Assembly (NCBI GenBank): GCA_905210905.1
Contig: CAJLYQ010000036.1
Span: forward strand, 1-20,545
From: an uncultured Christensenella sp.
GTDB lineage: Bacteria > Bacillota > Clostridia > Christensenellales > DTU072
Direction of reading: 5' to 3'
DNA length: 20,545 bases
Shown: piece after piece, positions 15,215 to 20,545 of the stretch
Layout: each line of letters opens with the position of its first letter
How positions within the stretch are numbered: the stretch's first letter is position 1
Made by a program: the position numbers and the translations under genes
The notes under the pieces: generated by a model
Told to the model about the DNA's origin: nothing
Database searches by the model: none
What the model saw: the letters and a program-made list of their open reading frames with translations, nothing else

Positions 15215-15778
15215 TTATACTCTCGACATATACAAACCGGTTCTGGTGTCTACTCTGATGGTTTCGCCTGCGTTGATGAAAAGCGGAACCTGAATCTTGT
15301 ATCCGGTTTCGAGCGTAGCGTTCTTCGTTCCGGGTTGCGCGGTAGCGCCGGGAATTCCGGGATCGGCGTCGATGATCTGAAGTTCTACAAAGTTTTGCGG
15401 TTCGCAACTGAAAGCGTTTCCTTTATAGAACGCGATATCGCATACGTCGCCTTCTTTGATGAAGTGGAGCGCGTCTTCGACGAGTTCTTTATTTAGCGGA
15501 ACGAGATCGTAAGTTTCTACGTCCATAAAATAGTAAAGGTCGCCGTCGCAGTAACTATAGGACATCTTCTTTCTTTCGATATGAGCGAGTTCGTATTTTT
15601 CGCTGGGGTTGAACGTTCTTTCGATAACGCCGCCGGTCATTACGTTTCTGATTTTCGCACGAACGAAAGCCGCGCCTTTGCCCGGTTTAACGTGTTGGAA
15701 ATCAACAATAACCTGAACGGTCGAATCGAGTTCGAAAGTAATTCCTTTTCTGAAATCGCCTGCAAGTATATAAGGCAT
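15215..15778 (-). CDS. efp: Translation elongation factor P
   Basis: EF-P binds between the P and E sites of the ribosome and relieves stalling at consecutive prolines. The 187-residue product has the usual three beta-barrel domains. The KOW-like N-terminal domain includes HVKPGKGAAFVR (29-40), whose tip residue K34 corresponds to the lysine modified in other bacteria. The central OB domain follows, and then the C-terminal OB domain with the signature DADPGIPGATA. The ATG has a strong GGAGG site about 9 bases upstream. It lies 33 bases past pepQ. efp directly before spoIIIAA is a conserved clostridial arrangement. Confidence 0.97.
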   Translation of the reverse strand: MPYILAGDFRKGITFELDSTVQVIVDFQHVKPGKGAAFVRAKIRNVMTGGVIERTFNPSEKYELAHIERKKMSYSYCDGDLYYFMDVETYDLVPLNKELVEDALHFIKEGDVCDIAFYKGNAFSCEPQNFVELQIIDADPGIPGATAQPGTKNATLETGYKIQVPLFINAGETIRVDTRTGLYMSRV

Positions 15779-15811
15779 ATAATCAATCCTCCAATGTAAT
15801 TTATGTTGTAA

Positions 15812-16831
15812 CTAAATTATTATCATATTTTTCGGGCTTTTTGTCAAGTTTATTACGCCCGATTTATTGAAAATAATCATATCTTCTATTCTTACGCCGA
15901 ATTTTTCGGGGAAATACAGCCCGGGTTCGACCGTAACGATCATATTGTCTTCCATTACGTCGTCCGAAAAACGCGACGCACGTGGCGATTCGTGTACGTC
16001 CAAACCTACGCCATGTCCCAAAGAATGAATAAAATACTCTCCCAAACCGTTTTCGGTAAAATAGTTTCTCGCCATTGCGTCGAGTTCTCTTCCCGTCATT
16101 CCCGAATGAGCGATGCCTATCGCCATTTCCTGAGCGGTCAGTACGTGATTGTAAATTTTCTTCTGTTCTTCATCCGGTGTGCCGAAAAACACCGTTCTGG
16201 TCATATCCGAGCAGTAATTGCGGTATTTTGCACCGAAATCCATAGTTATCATCGTGCCTTGAGTAAGCCGTTTTTCCGACCGTTCGGCGTGCGGTTTGCT
16301 CCCGTTTGTTCCGAACGCAACTATTGAAGTAAACGCCAGATCGTCCGCTCCGTTGACGTAAAGTAAACTTTCGAGAGTGCCGGCAAGTTCTATTTCGGAA
16401 ATTCCTTCTTTGATTACGGACAGAATATCGTTAAATGTTTTATCCGTGATTTCCTGCGCTTTTTTTATAAGTTCGATTTCTTGCGGAGATTTAACCGCGC
16501 GAATTTTGCTTATTCTTTGGTCGACGTGATAAAATTTTTCTACGCCGTCCTCGGTAAGAACGGAAAAAACGTCGTGAGTAAGGCTGCCTTCTATACCCAA
16601 AGTTTTTATTCCCGAAGTTTTGAAAAAATCGTGTAATTCTTTTACGTTTTTTATCGTAAAACCTTTAAGAGTATTTTCCGCTTCTTCCAAATATCTTTCG
16701 TCGGTAAAGTAAAACTTTTCTTCGTTGGTAAAGAGCGCGTAAGCGTCGGAATTTTTCATTCCGGTGAAGTAAAATAAGTTACTGGGGGAAGCGATAAATA
16801 CCGCTTCGTTATCGTTGATTAAGTTTTTCAT
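15812..16831 (-). CDS. pepQ: Xaa-Pro peptidase, M24 family
   Basis: This cytosolic dimetal peptidase cleaves bonds that involve proline; family members are Xaa-Pro dipeptidases or aminopeptidases. The 339-residue product has a creatinase-like N-terminal domain (about 1-115) and a pita-bread catalytic domain. All five metal ligands are in place: D198 (MDFGA), D209 (SDMTRT), H273 (GHGVGLDVHE), E302 (VEPGLY) and E316 (RIEDM). The symbol pepQ follows common usage; the sequence does not settle dipeptidase versus aminopeptidase P. The N-terminus is short, and the ATG lies 6 bases past a perfect -10 element with no Shine-Dalgarno sequence. pepQ-efp pairing is common. Confidence 0.93.
   Translation of the reverse strand: MKNLINDNEAVFIASPSNLFYFTGMKNSDAYALFTNEEKFYFTDERYLEEAENTLKGFTIKNVKELHDFFKTSGIKTLGIEGSLTHDVFSVLTEDGVEKFYHVDQRISKIRAVKSPQEIELIKKAQEITDKTFNDILSVIKEGISEIELAGTLESLLYVNGADDLAFTSIVAFGTNGSKPHAERSEKRLTQGTMITMDFGAKYRNYCSDMTRTVFFGTPDEEQKKIYNHVLTAQEMAIGIAHSGMTGRELDAMARNYFTENGLGEYFIHSLGHGVGLDVHESPRASRFSDDVMEDNMIVTVEPGLYFPEKFGVRIEDMIIFNKSGVINLTKSPKNMIII
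15819..15847 (-). promoter_or_regulatory. Sigma-A promoter for efp inside the pepQ end
   Basis: On the minus strand TTGACA (15842-15847), a 17-base spacer and GATAAT (15819-15824) lie within the last codons of pepQ. Transcription would start near 15812, giving a 33-base leader with the GGAGG site of efp. This would let efp be made independently of pepQ. Confidence 0.55.
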
Positions 16832-16837
16832 ACTATT

Positions 16838-16866
16838 ATTATAGTATGACGGAATTACCTTGTCAA
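16838..16866 (-). promoter_or_regulatory. Perfect-consensus sigma-A promoter of pepQ, leaderless type
   Basis: On the minus strand TTGACA (16861-16866), exactly 17 spacer bases and TATAAT (16838-16843) match the vegetative consensus at all twelve positions. Six bases then separate the -10 from the pepQ ATG (16829-16831), so transcription should start at about the A of the start codon. Confidence 0.75.
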
Positions 16867-16907
16867 TCTTTACCGATTTTTTATATATAATTTTGTAAAC
16901 GTTTCGT

Positions 16908-17276
16908 CTAGTTTTTGGATTTAGACTTCGACACGAAAGCGATTAAAAAACCTATAAAGATTGCGCCCGAAAGCCCTGCGCTCGCCGCTTTAACTCCCCC
17001 TGTCAACGCGCCGAAAAGACCGGACTCTTTCGCGCCATCTATCGCTCCTTTGGCAAGGTTGCTTCCGAACCCCAGAATAGGTATCGTCGCGCCCGCCTGA
17101 GCAAAGTCTTTAACGTATTTGAAAACTCCTACCGCTTCGAGCACGACGCCGATTAAAAGAAAGGTTACGAGTATTCTTGCCGGCGTCATTTTGGTAAGAT
17201 TTATCAATATCTGTCCGAGAACGCATATTCCGCCTCCGACCGCAAAAACCTTAAGATAAGTCAAAAAAATTTCCAT
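16908..17276 (-). CDS. spoVAE: Stage V sporulation protein AE
   Basis: SpoVAE (SpoVAEb type) is a membrane subunit of the SpoVA channel that moves Ca-dipicolinic acid into the forespore and out at germination. The 122-residue product has about three or four membrane segments (4-24, 33-53, 65-82 and 98-117). It has the family pattern VGGGICVLGQILIN (13-26) and a Gly/Ala-rich segment with TIPILGFGSNLAKGA. The frame stays open another 57 codons upstream inside spoVAD. ATG at 17276, with a GAGG site about 10 bases before it, gives the normal family N-terminus. It resembles SpoVAC in sequence, as expected for paralogues. Confidence 0.94.
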   Translation of the reverse strand: MEIFLTYLKVFAVGGGICVLGQILINLTKMTPARILVTFLLIGVVLEAVGVFKYVKDFAQAGATIPILGFGSNLAKGAIDGAKESGLFGALTGGVKAASAGLSGAIFIGFLIAFVSKSKSKN

Positions 17277-17278
17277 AA

Positions 17279-18280
17279 TTATACAACCTCGATACTTACT
17301 GCGTGTGCTATCGACGGAATAGATTCCCCTTGCAAACTCGACGTTTTTGACAACAACGCTCCCGTCGGAACGAGTAAAACTTTTTTTAACAAACCGGACT
17401 TTAATTTCGAATATATATATCCGTTGAAAACCAAACCGCTGCAACACGGTCCGCTGCCCCCTTGTTCTACTTTTTGCCCTTCTCTGTTATAAATAAGCAC
17501 GCCGCAATCTTCGTAGTTTTTACTTAAATCCAAACCTTTATCTTTTGCCATTTTTACAAGCAATCTGCTCCCGGCGTGACCTAAATCCCCGGTGAATATC
17601 ATATCGTAATAAGAATGATCTATATTTCTGTCGTTTAAGTGCGAAAGAATCGTGTCGAGCGCCGCAGGCGCCATTGCCGCACCCATATTGTTTGCGTCAG
17701 TTACGCCGAAATCCACGACTTTGCCTATCGTGCCGCAAGTTACGGCAATTCCGCTTTTATTCTCTTTTTCGAGCAAAGTTGCCGATCCTCCGGTTACCGT
17801 CCACTGAGCAAGCGGCGTCCTAGGAGAACCGAGTTCCAAAGGATTGCGATATTGTCGCTCGGCTGTGGCAAAATGACTCGAAACCGAGCAAATTACTCTA
17901 TCCATCAGACCCGTGGATATCATTGAAGACCCTAGTATCAAACCTTCTCCGAAAGTTGCGCAAGCGTTGTAAATTCCGAAATACGGCACGTCTATTTCTC
18001 GCATAGTAAAGTTGCCGCCGATAATTTCGTCCATAAGATCGCCGCAGAAACAACAGTTTACGTCGTCGGGTGTAAGCGCGGCACGGTTAAGCAACTGTTT
18101 TATTGCGTAAGTGTGTATTTTTATCTCCGCGTGTTCGTGACTTTTCTCTTTGAGCAAGTCGTCCTGTAAAACGCTGTTAAAATATTGCCTGAGCGGTCCT
18201 TTCCCTTCTTTGGGGCCGGCTATGGTGGCCGTTTCGTTTATAAAAACGGGGTTTTCAAAAAATAAAGTGTGATTTTTCAT
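17279..18280 (-). CDS. spoVAD: Stage V sporulation protein AD
   Basis: SpoVAD is a peripheral protein of the SpoVA channel with a thiolase-like fold that binds dipicolinic acid directly. The 333-residue product is of normal length and shows the thiolase-fold landmarks PYFGIYNACATFGEGLILGS, GGSATLL and GDLGHAGSRLL. SGPCCSGLVFNG lies near the end. I chose ATG at 18280, one base past the spoVAC stop codon; a TTG three codons earlier is possible but unneeded. No Shine-Dalgarno sequence is visible, so translation is probably coupled to spoVAC. Confidence 0.96.
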   Translation of the reverse strand: MKNHTLFFENPVFINETATIAGPKEGKGPLRQYFNSVLQDDLLKEKSHEHAEIKIHTYAIKQLLNRAALTPDDVNCCFCGDLMDEIIGGNFTMREIDVPYFGIYNACATFGEGLILGSSMISTGLMDRVICSVSSHFATAERQYRNPLELGSPRTPLAQWTVTGGSATLLEKENKSGIAVTCGTIGKVVDFGVTDANNMGAAMAPAALDTILSHLNDRNIDHSYYDMIFTGDLGHAGSRLLVKMAKDKGLDLSKNYEDCGVLIYNREGQKVEQGGSGPCCSGLVFNGYIYSKLKSGLLKKVLLVPTGALLSKTSSLQGESIPSIAHAVSIEVV

Positions 18281-18281
18281 A

Positions 18282-18731
18282 TTATACAAACAAATATATC
18301 AGTCCTACGAGTATACTCGCCGTTATGCCGAAAACGATTACCGGACCTGCAACGGAAAACATATTCGCGCATAAGCCGAGCACGATGCCCTCTCTTTTAT
18401 GTTCTATCGCAGGACTTACTATCGAGTTTGCAAATCCCGTTATCGGGATGATGCTCCCCGCTCCGCCGAACGAACCGATTTTATCGTACACGCCGAAACC
18501 GGTAAGAATGCCCGTAATGAGAATCATACTCATAGTGGTAAATCCTGCTACGGTCTTTTCGTCAAACGCAGGAAAACAGTATTGATATAAAAGCGTAAAC
18601 GATTGTCCCACGCAACAAATCAGACCGCCCGTAACGAACGCTTTTAATAGCGTGACGAAGTGTTTCGTTTTAGGCATTTCCTTTTTAACGAGATTGAGGT
18701 ACTCTTTGCTTTGCTCTTTATCTAGTTTCAT
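18282..18731 (-). CDS. spoVAC: Stage V sporulation protein AC
   Basis: SpoVAC is a membrane subunit of the SpoVA channel; the Bacillus protein acts as a mechanosensitive channel for dipicolinic acid. The 149-residue product has a charged N-terminus (1-25) and then four hydrophobic segments, the first with the family pattern FVTGGLICCVGQSF (32-45). It also carries GAGSIIPITGFANSIVSPAIE. The ATG has a strong GGAGG site 10 bases upstream. It opens the spoVAC-AD-AE operon, which in other spore formers is read by sigma-G in the forespore; here it lies 158 bases past sigF, with a terminator between. Confidence 0.95.
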   Translation of the reverse strand: MKLDKEQSKEYLNLVKKEMPKTKHFVTLLKAFVTGGLICCVGQSFTLLYQYCFPAFDEKTVAGFTTMSMILITGILTGFGVYDKIGSFGGAGSIIPITGFANSIVSPAIEHKREGIVLGLCANMFSVAGPVIVFGITASILVGLIYLFV

Positions 18732-18759
18732 TTTTCGTTTCCTCCGAAAACCGTTGCTC

Positions 18760-18780
18760 CGGACGGAATATTTCCGTCCG
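18760..18780. repeat. Perfect 9-bp palindrome upstream of spoVAC
   Basis: CGGACGGAA (18760-18768) and TTCCGTCCG (18772-18780) are exact reverse complements around a 3-base ATA spacer. The palindrome lies about 29 bases before the spoVAC start. No T-run follows on either strand, so it is not a terminator. It could be an operator for a dimeric regulator or a hairpin in the 5' leader. Confidence 0.65.
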
Positions 18781-18803
18781 TTCCGTGTATTCTTTCCTCA
18801 TAA

Positions 18804-18838
18804 TAAAAATGCTCCAAAGTTATTGTTTAACTCGGAGC
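18804..18838 (-). terminator. Intrinsic terminator after sigF
   Basis: On the minus strand GCTCC pairs with GGAGC (arms 18834-18838 and 18811-18815), extended past a small bulge by AGTT with AACT around a short AT-rich loop. Five T's follow after one A. It lies 52 bases past the sigF stop codon and separates the spoIIA operon from spoVA. Confidence 0.7.
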
Positions 18839-18889
18839 GTCTTTTTATTCATATCAGCGCGGAAATGCGGATTTTGGCGATATTTTTTA

Positions 18890-19603
18890 CTAGACGAGTT
18901 CTTTACGCATTCTTTCAAGGAGTTTTGCTTCAAGTCTGCTGATTTGCACCTGCGATACTCCGAGTTCTTTTGCGATCTCGCTTTGCGTTTTATCTCGGTA
19001 ATAGCGTAAATAAATGATTTTCTTTTCTCTTTCGTCGAGTTTATCGATTATTTCCCGTAAAACGAGTTTTTCGATATAATCGTCGTTGTTTTCTCTGCTG
19101 CACAGTTTATCGGCAAGCGTCAGACCGTCTTCGTCGATTTCTGCGTAAATAGACACCGGATATTTTGCGCTATCCATAATGAACACGACTTCTTGTTCGT
19201 CGACGTTAAGATGTTTTGCTATTTCCGAAACCGAGGGTTCTTTTTGTTCCGTTTGACGATATTCTTCGATAAACTTATTTATTTTTTGATTTTGCGCCTT
19301 TATAGAACGACTTACTTTGATTGCGCCGTTATCTCTGATAAATCGCTTTATTTCTCCGGCAATCATCGGCACGGCATAAGTGGAAAACCGTACTCCGAAG
19401 TCGGGATTAAAATTGTTTAACGCTTTGACGAAACCGAGCGTGCCGAGTTGAACGAGATCTTCGTACTCGATTTGTTTGTTTTGATATCGTTTTACTATGC
19501 TTTTTATTAAAGGTAGGTTGTTTTGCAAAAGTGCGGTTTTTGCTCCGTCATCCCCCTTTTGCGCTTCTTTTATCAGTTCGGTCGTTTCTTCAACGCTCAG
19601 CAT
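18890..19603 (-). CDS. sigF: Sporulation sigma factor sigma-F
   Basis: Sigma-F is the first compartment-specific sigma factor, active in the forespore once SpoIIAB releases it. The 237-residue product has region 2 with LPLIKSIVKRY (30-40) and EYEDLVQLGTLGFVKAL (46-62). FSTYAVPMIAGEIKRFIRDNG (73-93) follows, then region 3, and region 4 with a helix-turn-helix at about 205-228 (TQSEIAKELGVSQVQISRLE). Sigma-G is a close relative, but the position after spoIIAA-spoIIAB settles the identity. The ATG overlaps spoIIAB by 14 bases and has an AGG site 7 bases upstream. Confidence 0.96.
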   Translation of the reverse strand: MLSVEETTELIKEAQKGDDGAKTALLQNNLPLIKSIVKRYQNKQIEYEDLVQLGTLGFVKALNNFNPDFGVRFSTYAVPMIAGEIKRFIRDNGAIKVSRSIKAQNQKINKFIEEYRQTEQKEPSVSEIAKHLNVDEQEVVFIMDSAKYPVSIYAEIDEDGLTLADKLCSRENNDDYIEKLVLREIIDKLDEREKKIIYLRYYRDKTQSEIAKELGVSQVQISRLEAKLLERMRKELV

Positions 19604-20027
19604 CGGTACCTGTCAGTTTTTTAGTCATTGTGACAGTCGTTCCCGCACCTTTTTCGCTCACGACGGAAAGAGAATCCATAAAACTTTTCATTATGGTAAA
19701 CCCCAGTCCGCTTCTTTCTTCGCTTTCTTTAGTAGTGAAAAAATCTTCCATCGCTTTTTCCACGTTGTCTATCCCGCGTCCGTAATCCGATACCGAAAGA
19801 GTAAGTATTCCGTCGTTAATCCGTCCTTCAATAAGAATATCCCCGTCTCCCGTTCCGCCGTATGCGTGGACTACGCAGTTAGTTACCGCCTCGCTGACGG
19901 CGGTTCTTATATCGTTAATTACGTCTATGGTCGGGTCGCAAGGAACGGTAAATCCCGCAACCACCCCTCTTACGAAACTTTCGTTCATCGGGACGGCTTT
20001 AACGCGTAAAGTCATATAGTTTGTCAT
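19590..20027 (-). CDS. spoIIAB: Anti-sigma-F factor and serine kinase SpoIIAB
   Basis: SpoIIAB holds sigma-F inactive and phosphorylates SpoIIAA. The 145-residue product is a GHKL ATPase. Its N box has E46 and N50 in SEAVTNCVVHAY, its G1 box is DYGRGI (81-86), and its G2 box is SGLGFTIM (106-113). The end has the GAGTTVTM strand. All nucleotide-binding features are intact. The ATG lies 4 bases past spoIIAA with a GAGGTGA site spanning that stop codon, so the pair is translated together, as suits partners that need balanced amounts. Confidence 0.97.
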   Translation of the reverse strand: MTNYMTLRVKAVPMNESFVRGVVAGFTVPCDPTIDVINDIRTAVSEAVTNCVVHAYGGTGDGDILIEGRINDGILTLSVSDYGRGIDNVEKAMEDFFTTKESEERSGLGFTIMKSFMDSLSVVSEKGAGTTVTMTKKLTGTDAER

Positions 20028-20031
20028 TGTG

Positions 20032-20340
20032 TCACCTCAATAATGGAATTATGCTGTATAAACCGCTGATCTTTATTACCTTGTCAATTTGCGCGTTGGG
20101 CGATTCGATGTACATCGGAACGTGCATTGCGCGCAGTTTTTTATATCGTCCGAGAATTAAACCTATTCCGGTGCTGTCCATAAAACGAAGTTTGTTCATT
20201 TCGAGAATAACTTTCGTCGGACGCAAATTCGTAATACATTCGTCTATCTGCTCGCGAATTCTATCCGCAACGCTGTGGTCGAGTTCTCCGTCCAAAATAA
20301 TGTGAAGTTCGTTGCCGGTTAGTTTTGTACTGACTTTCAT
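20032..20340 (-). CDS. spoIIAA: Anti-anti-sigma factor SpoIIAA
   Basis: SpoIIAA is the STAS-domain protein that, when dephosphorylated by SpoIIE, pulls SpoIIAB off sigma-F. The 102-residue product has the STAS fold with GELDHSVADRIRE (18-30) and the phosphorylation loop MDSTGIGLILGRYK (54-67), where S56 is the target of SpoIIAB. The length is typical, slightly shorter than in Bacillus (117). The ATG has a strong GGAGG site 6 bases upstream. In other spore formers the operon is read by sigma-H. I found no convincing sigma-H promoter between the terminator at 20421 and the start; the region is very AT-rich. Confidence 0.96.
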   Translation of the reverse strand: MKVSTKLTGNELHIILDGELDHSVADRIREQIDECITNLRPTKVILEMNKLRFMDSTGIGLILGRYKKLRAMHVPMYIESPNAQIDKVIKISGLYSIIPLLR

Positions 20341-20420
20341 TTCGACCTCCGTGATGTCTATAATAAACTATTTATTATCGTAAAAAACGACGAAAAACCG
20401 TATAAAATGTCGAAATATAA

Positions 20421-20448
20421 GAAAAAACCGCACTTATTTTAGTGCGGT
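20421..20448 (-). terminator. Second intrinsic terminator before spoIIAA
   Basis: On the minus strand ACCGCACT and AGTGCGGT (arms 20441-20448 and 20427-20434) make an 8-bp stem with a 6-base loop, followed by six T's. It insulates spoIIAA from transcription arriving from the tRNA, backing up the first terminator 31 bases upstream. Confidence 0.8.
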
Positions 20449-20475
20449 GTGAAATCAAAGAAAACTTTTTTCGTA

Positions 20476-20507
20476 TAGAAAAACGACCCGATAATTCGGG
20501 TCGTTTT
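20476..20507 (-). terminator. Intrinsic terminator directly after the tRNA
   Basis: Arms 20480-20491 and 20496-20507 form a perfect 12-bp stem with core CGACCCGA/TCGGGTCG and a 4-base loop. On the minus strand the stem ends in four T's followed by TC. The stem begins at the last base of the encoded CCA of the tRNA, so the terminator sits flush against it. Confidence 0.75.
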
Positions 20508-20545
20508 GGTGGAAGGAGATGGATTCGAACCATCGAAGTCGGTGA
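20507..20545 (-). tRNA. Partial tRNA, probably tRNA-Tyr, 3' portion
   Basis: The minus strand shows a T arm with stem GATGG/CCATC and loop TTCGAAT (20518-20534). The 3' acceptor strand TCCTTCC (20511-20517), discriminator A (20510) and an encoded CCA (20507-20509) follow. Before the T arm, TCACCGACTTC resembles the end of the long variable arm and junction of bacterial tRNA-Tyr. The anticodon lies outside the window, so the amino acid is inferred; Ser or Leu are the alternatives. Confidence 0.75.

Noticed and set aside
14337..15407. A 356-residue form of SpoIIIAA using the upstream open frame
   Set aside because: The added 86 residues run in another frame through the efp gene and the terminator, and are unlike any SpoIIIAA N-terminus.
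16908..17447. A 179-residue form of SpoVAE
   Set aside because: The extra 57 residues are the shifted frame of spoVAD; the internal ATG has a ribosome site and gives the family N-terminus.
20341..20420. Sigma-H promoter for spoIIAA
   Set aside because: No GAAT -10 with a matching -35 could be found; only weak AT-rich sigma-A-like hexamers are present.

Overview
This window comes from an endospore-forming member of the Firmicutes, most likely an uncultured or little-studied clostridial lineage. It is AT-rich, every gene reads on the minus strand, and it carries spoIIAA-spoIIAB-sigF, spoVAC-AD-AE, the complete spoIIIAA-AH operon, spoIVB and a SpoIIM candidate. The gene content fits Clostridia better than Bacillus: a three-gene spoVA operon, and the order efp-spoIIIA-asp23-nusB-folD-xseA-xseB-ispA-tlyA-argR-recN-spoIVB.

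Layout in the direction of transcription (right to left). (1) 20545-20421: the 3' part of a tRNA, probably tRNA-Tyr, then two intrinsic terminators. (2) 20340-18890: spoIIAA, spoIIAB and sigF, the forespore sigma-F switch, ending in a terminator. (3) 18731-16908: spoVAC, spoVAD and spoVAE, the Ca-dipicolinate channel operon, with a perfect palindrome in its upstream region. (4) 16831-15215: pepQ and efp, each with a good sigma-A promoter; a terminator hairpin ends right against the start of the next gene. (5) 15149-10702: spoIIIAA to spoIIIAH, the mother-cell part of the feeding-tube complex, tightly overlapped. (6) 10564-6781: asp23, nusB, folD, xseA, xseB and ispA. (7) 6710-3181: a small DUF21-like membrane protein, tlyA, argR and recN. 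(8) 3086-126: spoIVB, a SpoIIM-like membrane protein and a DacF-type carboxypeptidase, ending in a weak terminator, with a strong promoter pointing out of the left edge.

The genes cover successive steps of sporulation: sigma-F control, engulfment and septal peptidoglycan work, the SpoIIIA channel, the SpoIVB checkpoint protease and SpoVA channel loading. They are interleaved with housekeeping genes for translation (efp, tlyA, nusB), folate and isoprenoid synthesis, and DNA repair. The window is compact. No gap exceeds 160 bases; the longest are 18732-18889 and 10565-10701. I see no mobile element, CRISPR array, phage gene or defence system.

I do not see a wholly new multi-gene system. The most interesting signals are regulatory. 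Three promoters (pepQ, asp23 and the SpoIIM-like gene) lie so close to the start codon that the mRNAs should be leaderless. An inverted repeat buries the SpoIIM-like start codon. A terminator stem abuts the spoIIIAA start. A long stem, conserved through G-U pairs on the coding strand, lies between spoIIIAH and asp23.
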